From Ipomoea triloba (Eukaryota > Streptophyta > Magnoliopsida > Solanales > Convolvulaceae): 64,000 nt of DNA. Under the pieces are notes generated by a model, which saw only the letters and a program-made list of their open reading frames with translations, searched no databases and was not told the DNA's origin. Shown here in pieces: positions 10,801 to 22,727 of this stretch (the stretch's first letter is position 1; the number at the start of each line of letters is the position of its first letter). The stretch is taken from the NCBI RefSeq assembly GCF_003576645.1, contig NC_044923.1:1083255-1147254 (forward strand). The letters run 5' to 3'. A program made the translations under genes and the position numbers.

Positions 10801-13800
10801 AATCCCATTATTGTTAGCACTTCTGTTGGCACCATTACAGGGTTCAAGTCCAGAAGCAAAAGTAGCTTGTGATTTCGTCCTCCTGACATTATCTGTCACA
10901 CTAATAGCACGATACTCAAGCCGAGAACTACCACCAGTCCTGCTAACAGTTTGTGCATTACTTGGGCTGGTTCCTTTTGGACTGTGCTTGACAACTTTTG
11001 GAGTGATGGCATTAGACCACAGTAGGTTTTCCACATCACTTGCAAGCTTGAAATCTGTGGGAAGGTTGGTAAAGTTTGAAGAGAGCGTTATGAGGAAATC
11101 CGGTGAGTACCTCTTTTTGCCATCTTCAGGATGCTTAGCCTTATTATGGTGAAACACCAACTCATTTTTCCAGTAATCTGTTTCAGTTTTACTCCTATAA
11201 TCTTGATTGGTTGTAGCATCTTCTTCAAAGGAACCTGAGGAGGATACTTGTAAACTTACTGAAGAATCAGGAGGCTCCAATTTCTTCTTAGGGGACTTGC
11301 ATGCCATACATAGATCACCATCAGCTTTCTTTACAATTTCTTTTCTTTTATCCCTGCGTCTGGAGAATGCACTTTTCGCCCTATTCGGATTCGATACAGG
11401 ACTATGATCAAGGTTTACTTCCTCAAAAGCTTTCCCCTTGGCTTTGAAAGGCGACGTTGGTGATGAGGGATTAAGACTTTGACCACTCATAGGTTGCTTT
11501 GATTCAGAATCAGATAACAGAACTTCACTGACATTCAATGGTTGACATCTACTTTCAAGAGAACCAGATGCTAAAAAATTTCTCTCTCTAGAACCATGTA
11601 TATCTTCTCCTTTGCCATTATCATCCAGGGAGCATTGTTCCACCCCATTGGCCTTTGAATGTTTCGATGATGCTTTAATTCTTTCTGCCGGAATGTCTGA
11701 TGGAGAATCATCATCCTGTTTTTCTGTTTTAAGAGCTTTATTATTTGTGTTGATTACAACATTACATTGTGGAGATTCATTTGCAGTTGCATGACCAACT
11801 TGAAGATCATTGGCAGCAGAAACAACATAAATGCTTGCATTAGCACTCAAAATTGCTCGCCTCGCGTGTTCAGGCTCTTCGCTTGCTGAGCCATCCTGCA
11901 AGAAAGGATGCACCATAGAAGTAATTCAAGGAATGAATATAAGAAATTGAAAAATAAATAAAAATAGTATGCATATATTTGTAGTGTTTACTAAGAGAAG
12001 ATAAAAATACATGTTGTGATTGTTCAGAATGTACCGGAGCTGTCTTGCTAGATTTATTCAACTGATTTGCATGTGAATCCACACCCTGGAAAGCTCTCTC
12101 TCTTCTGACACCAATATTCTTTTCTATGAATGCAGCATCATGAGAGGGAATCATAGATGATTGAACAGAAGATCTAGGAACAAATGTTGATGACTTAGTA
12201 GAAAATTTTGAATGAATTTGTGATTCAGCTTTTTTGGGATTAGGCTGCATTGTCCTCATTAGTGTCTTGACATCAGATGAGTTAGCTGACATTGGAGCCA
12301 GAAAATCTCCATTAGATCTGTCAGCTGACAAACCGGGAGAAATCAGTTCCCTGTTTGGTGAAACAGCAATACTGCACATCCCTGTGGCAATTGTAGCAGC
12401 AAAAGATGTGTGAACAGAAGAGGATCATAGAACATTCAAATAAAAACAAGTGATTCTGCATACCTGAAGATTTCTGTTCCAATGTTGGAAGATCTTGAGG
12501 CATCTGAGAATTTTTCAACATAGCAGAAGTAGGGCTTTGCCTGAAAGGATTTGGCTGCATATGAGAGAAGGAAGTCCTTGCATGAGAAGGACCATAATAG
12601 AATGTTTGTGGTTGAGAATCCCTATTATGATAAGATGGCATCCTAGCTGTTCCACCATCCAGTTTTGCATCAACAAGTATTAACTCTTCATGGGTTTCAG
12701 GATGAGTAATTTTTACTCTAGGTGCAGTAGACTTCCCAACATACTGCGGCGATGCTCCAACACCCCCCACACCACCAAACTGAGCACGCGGCTTGTAATC
12801 AAGTCTGGGAGGAAAGTTTAGAGCTGGACCCTGGTGCATCATCCCTTGAGGCGGCAAGGGACGAGGTTGCAAACCGGGAATAAATGGTGGTTGCCAAACT
12901 TGACGATTATCTCCACCTGGTAACTGCATAGGCATCTGATATGAAGAAAACGGCATTCCTGGATGCTGCTGCTGCTGCAGCTGTGGGCGGGGAAAACCGC
13001 CTTGCATAGGAACATGTGGTTGCTGATATGGCATAGTGACTGAAACCTCAGGATGAGGAATAAAAGATGAATTCTGCATTGTACATAGAAAAGGTGCAGC
13101 TGAAATCTGAGTGTGAAGATCTTTTCTAGGCCGCGGTTTAGGCTCAGGGTCCTTTGTCTGCACATTAACCTCCCATGGCTGTGGCTGCCTAGAAGCAGTA
13201 GTGGGAAAATACTCAACACCTTTAGAGGATCCATGCCATGCCTGAAACAATTAATCACTGAATCTTGAACACTTCATATAAACAGTCTAATCTGATCTAC
13301 TAGTCTGATACTTGAAAGAAATATAAAGTTGAGAACACTGCTAGCCAACTGCTAATCTTGCTAACTACATATAATCCACAGACGTAAGAAGACAACCAAT
13401 AGACACCTTATTCCTTTTCTGTTCGTTCAAGTCGGGTGGCGCTGAGTTGGTTCTTGCAGGAACCTGCAGAAAAAGAGAAGGAACATGATAGAAGTAATGC
13501 TTCTCTTTTAAGAAAAGAGGAGTTCCAAGGTATCAAAATAAGTTACCTGTGTGCCATTCCCAACGCCTGGGCCAAAGCTCCCAAACTGCACAGACACTTC
13601 CTTTGAAGTGTTATCTAGTCAAATGAAATGTAGATTCAGTCTATTAGACAATGCAAAAAGGGACAGTCTTCCTGATACCAGAAAACAGGGAAAAAACTGT
13701 TAAGACTAAAATGAAAGGCAAGACAGATGGCATTGATATGATCCTCTTTCTTTGTTTTCCTGAGCTATCTATGAATGGACTCCAAACTTACTAAAGCATC

Positions 13801-15191
13801 TGATTATTATCTCTGGTACAGGAAAATGGCAATATTCGAGACAAAAGAGAAATCTGATGGACAAAATCTAACCATAGGTCATCATATATTACAATCCTTA
13901 TCATGTGTTGAATGAAAAGGAGAAGTAAATAGATTCTACTGATAAAAACTTGATTATACAGTGAAGAATGTCTGTATATGCACTAAGAAGTATATATACC
14001 TTTCACGGGGGTCGTAGCGGTTTCTGTATCTGAGATTCCAGATGCAGATTGGGAGGATTGAGCCTTGGAAGCAATTTCAACATCTTCCTGGTCATATGTA
14101 TTGATTGGCTTGATGGTAGCATCAAAGGTTGGAGCACCAGAAGTTTCTGTAATCTCAACCCATTCATGACATCTTTAGAAATCAATAAAATCTTTTATGT
14201 CCTACATTTATCTTGTTTCTCTTACATAACACTCTGAATCAATAAAAAGAATGGTGATGGCTAAACCATGAATGAGTAACAGAAGTATACCAGATACTGG
14301 GGCATCACTTTGCACATAACCAGACACTGATTCTGCACTACCACCAGGTAAACTTGATTGACTCCCTTCTCCACCAGACTTCTTAACACTAACACAAACA
14401 AACTCTTGTCAAAATTTCCAAGGAAATACACAGTTTGAGGGCCATTTTCCATAAACAAAACACACAATAGATGGGGACAATCCTGGTCAGGCTGTTATAC
14501 AAGTTCCACTCTCAAAAGAAGCGGCCCATTGCCTTTTTAGTTTGAACTGATCAACTATGGGCAATCCAGATTGGCGTTCTTGTGGTTCTTTGCCAGCTAA
14601 GGTTACAAGGCAGAGTTTACCCAGTGCACACAAGCATGGGCTGTTTTCCATAAACAAAATATATAATAGATGGGACAACCCTAGCCAAGTTGATCAGGCT
14701 GTTGTACAAGTTCGACTCTCAAAAGAAGCAGCCCATTGCCCTTCTTAGTTTGAAGGGATCAACTATGGACAATCCAGATTGGTGTCCTTGTGGTCCTTTG
14801 CCAACTAGGGCTCGTGCACACAAGTAGTGGCTGCAGTTTTCCTCGTCACCCCAGAAAAACAGAACAAAAACACAGAACAGATGAACAAAAATGCATCAAT
14901 GCATAACCACATAGCTACATAGACACACTCAAAGGCTCAAGGCAAGAAATTGATACACAACCACAATAAGGGCATACAAGATCCAGCTAAAACTCACATT
15001 CTATAGACAAGGGAAGGGGAAGCTGCAGAGGAGGAAGACAGGGAAGGAGGAGGTAGGCCTGTGCCACCACCACCCTTTCCAGAAGAAACCCTTTTATACT
15101 GTAACTGAGCTGACCCTCCGGGTCGACTCGGCACCCTTTTGTACTGTGTCCCTGGCTCGTTCTTCTTACCCCTGTGCTGCCTCTGGTACAT
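7807..15191 (-). CDS. EIF4G: Eukaryotic translation initiation factor 4G (eIF4G), complete coding region inferred
   Basis: Ten minus-strand coding exons: 15191-14998, 14388-14291, 14146-14000, 13614-13547, 13463-13407, 13241-12464, 12381-12035, 11895-9200, 8596-8405, 8131-7807. All use GT-AG and together give 1633 residues in one frame, the usual size for plant eIF4G. The first ~800 residues are low-complexity (Gly/Ser/Gln/Pro). YSPDFLI at about residue 826 fits the eIF4E-binding pattern YxxxxL plus hydrophobic. A MIF4G domain (eIF4A/RNA binding) covers about 996-1226 (LNKLTPQNFERLF, RRRMLGNIRLIGELYKNKML). An MA3 domain starts near 1450 (LAELSISAIREFY) and continues over the last two exons (LISLWVSDSFERKD, APKAAAFLG). 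The protein scaffolds the cap-binding eIF4F complex. The start is the least certain part: the ATG at 15191 is the only one in a good position, but a 3' splice site (taccag) lies right beside it and upstream exons may hide in the N gap. Confidence 0.92.
8210..8367 (+). mobile_element. tRNA-derived SINE in last eIF4G intron
   Basis: A 158-bp insertion flanked by a perfect 19-bp target duplication, TATATTGATAGTAACTCTG, at 8191-8209 and 8368-8386. It ends in a run of about 14 A. Internal sequences around AGATGGCATGTAGTG and GGTCATGAGATTGAGCCTC are placed like the A and B boxes of tRNA-type Pol III promoters. It sits antisense to eIF4G in the intron between 8131 and 8405. Confidence 0.85.
14441..14836. 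repeat. Two tandem ~199-bp copies in eIF4G intron 1
   Basis: Copies start at 14441 and 14640 (TTTTCCATAAACAAAA) and share AAGAAGC(G/A)GCCCATTGCC, ATGG(G/A)CAATCCAGATTGG and GTGCACACAAG. AGCCAAGTTGATCAGG and CAAGTTCGACTCTC in the second copy resemble tRNA-like A/B boxes, so the unit may be an old SINE that was duplicated. It lies in the intron between 14388 and 14998. Confidence 0.65.
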
Positions 15192-15316
15192 ATATATAAT
15201 GTGTATATATCTAGATATCCACCTCCGATCTCTTCAAATCACATCTATCCAACAACAATCAATCACAAAAATAAAAAATTCACCGATCAAATCCAAAAAA
15301 AAAAAAAAAAAAAAAA

Positions 15317-16240
15317 NNNNNNNNNNNNNNNNNNNNNNNNNNNNNNNNNNNNNNNNNNNNNNNNNNNNNNNNNNNNNNNNNNNNNNNNNNNNNNNNNNNN
15401 NNNNNNNNNNNNNNNNNNNNNNNNNNNNNNNNNNNNNNNNNNNNNNNNNNNNNNNNNNNNNNNNNNNNNNNNNNNNNNNNNNNNNNNNNNNNNNNNNNNN
15501 NNNNNNNNNNNNNNNNNNNNNNNNNNNNNNNNNNNNNNNNNNNNNNNNNNNNNNNNNNNNNNNNNNNNNNNNNNNNNNNNNNNNNNNNNNNNNNNNNNNN
15601 NNNNNNNNNNNNNNNNNNNNNNNNNNNNNNNNNNNNNNNNNNNNNNNNNNNNNNNNNNNNNNNNNNNNNNNNNNNNNNNNNNNNNNNNNNNNNNNNNNNN
15701 NNNNNNNNNNNNNNNNNNNNNNNNNNNNNNNNNNNNNNNNNNNNNNNNNNNNNNNNNNNNNNNNNNNNNNNNNNNNNNNNNNNNNNNNNNNNNNNNNNNN
15801 NNNNNNNNNNNNNNNNNNNNNNNNNNNNNNNNNNNNNNNNNNNNNNNNNNNNNNNNNNNNNNNNNNNNNNNNNNNNNNNNNNNNNNNNNNNNNNNNNNNN
15901 NNNNNNNNNNNNNNNNNNNNNNNNNNNNNNNNNNNNNNNNNNNNNNNNNNNNNNNNNNNNNNNNNNNNNNNNNNNNNNNNNNNNNNNNNNNNNNNNNNNN
16001 NNNNNNNNNNNNNNNNNNNNNNNNNNNNNNNNNNNNNNNNNNNNNNNNNNNNNNNNNNNNNNNNNNNNNNNNNNNNNNNNNNNNNNNNNNNNNNNNNNNN
16101 NNNNNNNNNNNNNNNNNNNNNNNNNNNNNNNNNNNNNNNNNNNNNNNNNNNNNNNNNNNNNNNNNNNNNNNNNNNNNNNNNNNNNNNNNNNNNNNNNNNN
16201 NNNNNNNNNNNNNNNNNNNNNNNNNNNNNNNNNNNNNNNN
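15317..16240. other. Assembly gap, 924 N
   Basis: Run of N between poly-A flanks on both sides (A17 at 15297-15316 and A-rich at 16241-16269). It falls in the presumed 5' intron of eIF4G. Long ORFs across it are artefacts. Confidence 0.99.
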
Positions 16241-16388
16241 CAAAACCAAAAAAAAAAAAAAAAAAAAAACAATATTTTGGATCACAATCTGAAGCATGCA
16301 TCCATGCAAAGCTACGTATATATACACACGCGTAATTCTAGCAACAATAATTCCGATTTACGATTCAGATAAGGCTAGGAGAGCTACC

Positions 16389-16500
16389 TGAAGAGAGAGA
16401 GAGAGATTAGGGTTCTCGAGGCCGAGAAAACAAACGAGAAAGACTGGCGGGAACCATGACGGGAGTGTCTGGTGAAAAAATGGTCGTTTTTTCTCGATGA
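16389..16500 (-). other. Probable eIF4G 5' UTR exon
   Basis: On the minus strand the sequence reads AACCCTAATCTCTCTC..CTTCAG followed by GTAGCT. This is a typical plant CT-rich leader ending at a donor site. The only upstream ATG here opens a short frame that stops after REP, so the segment is leader, not coding. Its link to the eIF4G exon at 15191 crosses the N gap and is inferred. Confidence 0.5.
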
Positions 16501-16768
16501 ATGTGGCGGTGGAACATAACCAGATATACTGTAAATCTGTTTTCTGGGAGACAGTGAAAAGTTAAAATAAAAGAGGAGAACACTATTATTATTGTATATA
16601 ATTTAATTATAATATTTTTACCATTTGTTATTATTTTATTTTTAAAATTATAAATAAATAAATGAATGAATGAATGAATAAAAGTTGCCAAGATGATAGA
16701 AATTTGCAACTAAAAGAAAAAGTAGATAAGAATCAAAGGAAAATTACACTTTTGTCCTTAAATTATAT

Positions 16769-17518
16769 GATAATTGTAAGATTCGTTCTTACTTATTGGT
16801 CGTACTTACTTTTCGTCCATAAATTATAACTAACCTAACGTAAATTATAGCTTATGGACGAGAAGTGAGTATGATTTGTTAGAAAAATGACGAAATTTAC
16901 AACATTATTTATAGCTTAAAGACGAGAAGTAAGTACGACCAAAATCATCTAAGAGGATTTGACGAAGCAACACAAGTTTATTAATCTATTGAATCCAATA
17001 ATCATTGATAAAATTAATTACTACGAGATCTGAATTAATTAATACCAATAAAAAAATAGAAGTCGTGTAATTTGATTACAATGTATATGATAATGTCCTC
17101 ACAAAGACAAAGAAAAAATATACTCCGTATATACTAAGCTTAGCTTGTAACCGCCTCTCAAAAAAGGGTGGGTGATTAGAGCCCTTTAACCAAGCTTACA
17201 TATCTCGTTCGCACCCGATCGGGTTTCGACTGCCCGAGGGAAAGCATTGAGCTCGGCCTTGGGGCCTCAAGGTTGGCCAATGGGGCCCAACCTTCAATTC
17301 GGTGCACGAGGTAGCGACCGTTGGGGTCGGCCTCGAACGGCCAAGTACGAGCTCGGTGCTCGGCCTCGGGCAACCAAGGCCCAACATGGCGCGTGCATGA
17401 TGAGCAAGCTTGGTCAAAGGGCTCTAACTGCTCATCCTTTTCTCGGGGGCCGTTACGGGTTAATCATCATCTACATTGTAATCAATTACACAACTTCTTA
17501 ATACAAGGCTTTTGTCTC
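16769..17518. repeat. Dispersed repeat R, copy 1
   Basis: About 750 bp matching 38363-39144 with minor indels. It begins ATTGTAAGATTCGTTCTTAC. A foldback of about 145 bp (GGTCGTACTTACTT at 16799 pairing with AAGTAAGTACGACC at 16938) is followed by AT-rich DNA and then a GC-rich stretch 17190-17420 with GGCCTCGAACGGCCAAG. It ends ACTTCTTAATACAAGG. Possibly a non-autonomous transposon or LTR remnant; no coding capacity. Confidence 0.7.
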
Positions 17519-17534
17519 GAGTTAATTCCAACAA

Positions 17535-17711
17535 TAGTCCTCTGACTATTGTGATTTTTCAAATTTGGTCCTCGTCTTTTAATTTGGACGAATTAAACCC
17601 TTGACTATCAAAATTGTTCCAATATTAGTCCTTTCGTTAACCAAGCGTTAGATGGACGTTAATAAAAGGGCTAAATTGGTCATTTCCTCCACTGAGCTTC
17701 TTCTTCCCCTT
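17535..17711 (+). repeat. Left TIR of Pack-MULE
   Basis: Inverted relative to 32836-33006; both ends read TAGTCCTYTGACTATTGTG inward. The inner boundary follows GAGCTTCTTCTTC. Confidence 0.75.
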
Positions 17712-17765
17712 CGTTCATTTAAATTTTTTTTGGAAACACATTCGTTCATTTGGTTTGTCCTTTCA

Positions 17766-18379
17766 TTTCACCGTCTGGACCATCGCGATTAGGTTTCTGT
17801 GCGAGGAGACAACACCCTTGCTAGCCCCGGTGGTGCCGGAGGAGTACAGGAGAGTCGGCATGTCGTCCTGAGTGACCCTTTCTTTGAAGCGAGCCTGACT
17901 CGACAACTTTCTCATCATGTCTTCCAGTCTACTGATCACGATCCTCAGGTTGGTTTAGGGAGAAGTTCAGTAACAATAAAAGCGAGAATCGGTTTCGAAT
18001 CAGATGATGGGGAAGAAGATGGAATTCAGAGTGGTGTTGAGTGGGTTAGTGGTAGTTATGACGGCGCCGATGGACATTAAATTACAGCAAGGCAGATGAT
18101 GGGGAAGAAGATGGAATTCAGAGAAATTAGAAGCACATCCTGACCCTTACGTATGCCCATGTCAACGGAGAGAAACGTCGCCACCGACTCCATTGCTCTC
18201 CCAACGTCGGAAAAGCTGAGTTGGCGACCGGTGGAGGCGTCAATGAAGGCAATCTTCCCCTGGTGGGCCCACGACGATATGAAAGTCGTCACATCTAGAG
18301 TCAGTGGACGGAAGAGGGATAGGCTTCCGCTTACTGTAGAAAGTTGTGTTAGATGTACAGAAGCCACTGCGTGAGTCAA
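17766..18379 (-). pseudogene. 4-coumarate:CoA ligase-like exon-1 fragment, decayed
   Basis: Minus-strand reading from 18379 gives [29 protein letters not shown] and NSIFFPIICLAV, the N-terminal part of 4CL-like acyl-activating enzymes. It continues out of frame with GAVITTTNPLNT (18072-18030), SKPILAF, then [19 protein letters not shown], the AMP-binding signature, and [11 protein letters not shown], ending near 17766. Breaks seen: a ~5-bp insertion after CLAV, a duplicated 32-bp piece (18000-18031 and 18092-18123), internal loss and stops. Adenylation of carboxylates would be the parental activity; this fragment cannot perform it. It lies inside the Pack-MULE, same orientation as the PDI fragment. 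Confidence 0.8.
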
Positions 18380-18446
18380 CGATGATCTAGGAAGCTATGG
18401 CTGAGTATGTATAGATGTGAGCGAGCACAACCTACGACAATGTGAT

Positions 18447-19431
18447 TGTTGGAAAATTTTTGACTAATAATATTTTGTGGTACAAATATTTGTGGGTCAA
18501 AAATATTTAATAGGTGAATGAGATATTGATTCTCTACCTATTTGTTTTTGTTAACCGAATAATAGTGGTTGATTAAATAATATGGAGACATGTGCTGATG
18601 TTCCTCCATATTATATTTGTTGTGTTCCGAAAAAGTGGTGATTAAAATATATTGGAGACATGTGCTCCAATATTTTATTGGTGTTGTGCTTCTCAATTCC
18701 GAAAAGTAGGATGGAGCAAAGCATGATGGAGGCTTTTTTTTTTTTTCACGCCGGTACAATCCCTAAGCCACTTCCTTTGGTTGCTCTCTTGGAAAATAAA
18801 GCCACCCCACCTCTGAATGTTTTCAAGACATAGAAAAGAATCTCTAAGTCTTGATAAGAGAGTATGTCCCACTCTCTTTATCCCTTTTGTCCTATTATGC
18901 CCATTATCTTGTGTCTATATTCATAAGAGGTATTTAATACCTCTTGGCCATCCGAAAAAAAAAAAAAAAAAAGAGAATAGTACACTTCACTTGCTTTCTC
19001 CCTCTCTGTCCGAAATATTTCATCTGTCTTTCTTCCTTTCTCATCCCAAACCAGAAAAGCAGAGTGTGAAAGCAGAAAAACAAGAGTGTTGTTTCTTCTT
19101 CTTCTTACTTCAAGTGTTCAACTTTGTTCTTGTTCGCTGAAAATAGTATAGGTTGAGTGCTCAACTATACTATTGTAATCCATTTTATCCTGGGAGACCG
19201 ACACTACAACGCTCCTAGCACCCGTGGGAGGTAGCGAATCGGTTTTAAGGAAAGTGTGGCATACACGACTTGGATTTTCTACTTTGTATTGTTATTTTCG
19301 GATTTATTTCCTACGAATTTAACAGGGTTGTAATTGTTGTTATTGATGTACTGATTTGTTGTACTTGTATACGTCTACTTATTGTATTCTCTTCTTCTAC
19401 CTTTCTGTAGTTAGTAGATATTTTTCTATCA
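18447..19431 (+). mobile_element. Copia LTR (Y), apparent solo LTR, TSD gtgat
   Basis: Starts TGTTGGAAAATTTTTGAC, ends TTTTTCTATCA, about 985 bp. GTGAT lies on both sides (18442-18446 and 19432-19436), a 5-bp target duplication. No primer-binding site or internal sequence follows it; the next bases are the Pack-MULE's PDI intron-like sequence. It is therefore either a true solo LTR or a full element collapsed in assembly. It nearly matches the LTR at 25280-26242. Confidence 0.8.
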
Positions 19432-19508
19432 GTGATAAACTTGTTGTGCTTGTATGCATAAGATAACTGGAAATGGTTGGCAGCCACCACTAATTATAAT
19501 TATGAATT

Positions 19509-19670
19509 TGCATAAAACTCTACTTAGACATCCTTTTTCTCATTCAGGACAATCTCATCAAAGTTTTCTGGAGTTAATACCACAACACTTGAGGGGATTG
19601 CAGCAATCTTAACATTGGTTCATGCTTCTCTGTTTACATACTCAGAAATGGCATCTGCAGTTCATGCACC
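19509..19670 (-). pseudogene. PDI-like fragment, second segment (copy 1)
   Basis: Minus strand from 19670 reads [19 protein letters not shown], then [20 protein letters not shown] and DV*VEFYA. This joins the first and second thioredoxin domains of plant PDI-like 2 proteins. Three in-frame stops are present, the first consistent with CGA to TGA. Similarity ends at VEFYA, before the second active site. The upstream part is at 32305-32691, separated by the minus-strand LTR element. Confidence 0.8.
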
Positions 19671-20064
19671 TGTTAGATATAAATAATCTAACTAAACAGA
19701 ATAGTATACGAGTAACCTGACCTCGTAATAGCGGAAGCTGAATCATTGTTGATCTCCAGCCACAGTTGATGTAATGTCTCTTTAACGGTAGACCGTCAGC
19801 CATATTTGTCTCATACTTGACTCAGAACCCTAGATGGTGTACTGGTATCTCCTGAGCAGTATGAGTACCGTGAACTGTATGTGCTATATAATGCCTATCC
19901 TGTATCCCATCAATACAGATTTATATAGGCACAGAGTCTGGTTGAATACAACTACTAGTTGTTTAGTCCAACCAAACCACTTAATAAACCTAGTTAACTT
20001 GCACCACTTAATTAAGGCCCTAATATATAATATATAATATATATATTATTAGGGAAAATCTTAC
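19671..20064 (-). repeat. 3' LTR of LARD element X (copy 1)
   Basis: On the minus strand it starts TAAGATTTTCCCTAAT and ends TTATTTATATCTAACA. It is preceded (to its right on the plus strand) by a purine-rich tract read on the minus strand as AAGTGGGAGAAAG, a polypurine tract. Matches 26481-26873 and 31836-32293. Confidence 0.8.
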
Positions 20065-22724
20065 TTTCTCCCACTTGGTGCAAGTACTAGCACAACCCTC
20101 ATCAAAGAACAAAATACACGAATCATAGTGATAAGTACTCTATTTTGCAGAGTAATANNNNNNNNNNNNNNNNNNNNNNNNNTCCATTATGGTCACATGC
20201 ATTTCAATTCTCTAACTTAGGCCCCTCATGAACAAACCCAATGTTTATTCTCGGTATAACTTAAGAGATGTTTCTCAAAATATATTATGTGCACAACTGA
20301 AGAGAGAAACCATCCAAATATTTGTACAAAGAGTACACTGTATGATCTCTAAAATCCTTAAAAGCATGCCTCAAATAGAGATCTCTTAATGTTAGCATAA
20401 TGCTAACTGTATTCCGTGACTTCTAAACTTGAACACTACCTCTAACAGCTAAGAGCTCAGAGTTGACACGTCTGTCACTCCCACTCATTAAAATAGCCAA
20501 AAGATAGTTAAGTCACAGAATCATTCCAATAACTTAGAGAACAAACCAAAACCTCTAAGTCCATAAATTTGGAATGTTAACATACACCATAACTTCCCAA
20601 ATAATCACAATATCCACTTTAACTGAATATTTATGAGTCTTACTTTTATGTCTCGCAAAATTGTCTTGAGCCTTAAATACCAAAATGGCCCAGGATCAAT
20701 TTTGAAGAAACTAAAGACTCTTAAATGCTAAAGAATGACAGTGCACCACAAGTTAGATGATTTTGTTCTAATAAATTCATTAATATTGGTACAACATTTT
20801 CATAAATATGCTGCACAACCAGATGTCCAATAATTTGAACTTATGAATTTATATGAACAAATTCAAGATTAATACTTGTGGAATCTTTTGGACTACTATT
20901 GTTTGACATACAATCCAATTTGCATTGGGAAGTATGAAGACAATAGTTAAATCCATAATCTTTAGTGGAGTATCTTAATGATCTTTTTCTTAATGATCAC
21001 TCCCACTGTTCTTTAGCAAAATTAATGATATACATACTCATAATTGATTTGACCAACTAATAAATGAGGATATAGTTCCCCACCATTAGTGGGCATACTG
21101 AATAATCAATATTTGGTTCAATAAAAGTCCAACTAAATAATGAAGATAAAATTCCCCACCATAGTTGGATATACTAAAAACAAAAAATACACCTTCCAAA
21201 ACCAAGTTGAATTTGGAAAAGATACATTTTATTTTGGAATCCAAAAGAAGTATATCATATCACGTAACTTACTATAGTTAGACCAAAGAACCAAGTAAAC
21301 TTTCGTGGAATAATTAATAAAAGTGGCTAAATTTTGGGAAGTAACTGAATACATGTTTTGCCAATGCAAACCATGAAACTTAGAATTATAATTGAACTAA
21401 ATTTATAAATTCTAAGAAATTGTGATAAAATATTATCTGGGTTTGGGATTTATTGACATAAAACTTGCCTGTGGGCTGAAGTTTTAATTCTATTAAATCC
21501 AATTAAGAAACCCTTTATGATAATTTTATCTCAATTATCAAATAGTCAGAAGAATCTAGAGACATAAAACTTGCCTGTGGGCTAAAGTCTTACTCAATTA
21601 GATCCAACTGAAAATTTTTATTTATGATGAAACAATTTATCAAATGAGTTGAAGAATCAAGTGACATAAAACTTGCCTGTGGGCTAAAGTTTTAATTCAA
21701 TAAGATTCATTACAACCATTATGATAAAAAAACTTAAAGAAATCAAGTTCCTTTTCCTTAACCCTTGTGGGCATTCAAGAAATATGATCCCAAGTTTACA
21801 TCATAAAATTAACTTCATGATAGAATTAGAAATTATTTACAAATACCATAAAGTAAATAAATTGATTTTACTTCTATCATCACTGATAAAACTACTAACT
21901 ACATTCCGATACATAATTGCCTGTGGGCTAAATTATGATCGTAGTATAGTATTTCATCCTAATTAATTATACAAATATAACGAAATTGCCTGTGGGCTAA
22001 ATTCCATCATATTAGATACAATTAATCACAACTTATATGTCTAAAACTTTATGTGATCAGGATAAACTGCTTAATATATAATTTTAACTGATTAAGGATG
22101 CTGTGGCTACTCCCCAACCAAATTAAAATTATAAGATCACTAGACATTTATCAATTCCTTGCGTAATCTTTATGTGATCAAGATAAAGATATATATAATT
22201 TAATCTGATTAAGGATGCTGTGGCTACTCCCCAACCAAATTAAATTATAATATCATAACTTAATAATCTTTGGAAATTGAATAAGCTGTAGTTATTCTTT
22301 AAGTAACCAAGATTGAAACTTTAAGACTTCAGTAAATTAAAGATGCTATAGCTATTCTTTAATGAACCGAAATCAAATCACATTTGCAAGGAATACTTAA
22401 AATTTTGACAGATTATACAAATCATGATGGGAGATTCCAAATGTATATACCCCAGGAAAGTTGTAAAACAAAACCTCACTAAAGACCAACTCTTTAGATA
22501 ATATCAGTTTAAGGAGACTACTGGCCAAGATGTTCTTAAGTCATGGCCATAAAACTAGTATGCCTCCCTGATTCATATACACAAAATGTATAACTGTTTG
22601 GGTATAAACAAAACTGTAGGTATAATCCGAAATTTAATAGTTCACTTATGAATAATCTTTAAAATGGTGAACTAAATGGTGAATAATCTTTAAAAAAAAT
22701 GGTGAACTAAATAACGGTCCGAAT
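20065..22724 (-). mobile_element. Internal part of LARD element X (copy 1, cut short)
   Basis: Non-coding, AT-rich internal sequence matching 26874-29501. It stops at CGGTCCGAAT, where copia gag sequence begins directly. A 25-N gap (20158-20182) interrupts it although the second copy shows no missing bases there. It contains the same spaced repeats (TTGCCTGTGGGCTAAA-type and GATGCTGTGGCTACTCC-type) as copy 2. Confidence 0.7.
20158..20182. other. 25-N placeholder gap
   Basis: The equivalent place in the second copy (around 26966) reads continuously, so the gap probably hides no sequence. Confidence 0.9.
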
Positions 22725-22727
22725 CAC

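Noticed and set aside
15139..16335. Long ORFs of 330-398 codons on both strands
   Set aside because: They run through 924 N; only the short ends are sequence.
17799..18080. 93-codon plus-strand ORF as a gene
   Set aside because: The opposite strand reads 4CL motifs ([24 protein letters not shown]); the plus frame is incidental.
18385..18410. Similarity of GATCTAGGAAGCTATGGCTG to CLASSY VILEAMA coding sequence
   Set aside because: Only about 20 bp with mismatches; no neighbouring CLASSY sequence. Probably chance.
18817..19140. 107-codon ORF repeated at 25629
   Set aside because: Lies in the copia LTR and runs through a poly-A tract; repetition reflects the LTR, not a gene.
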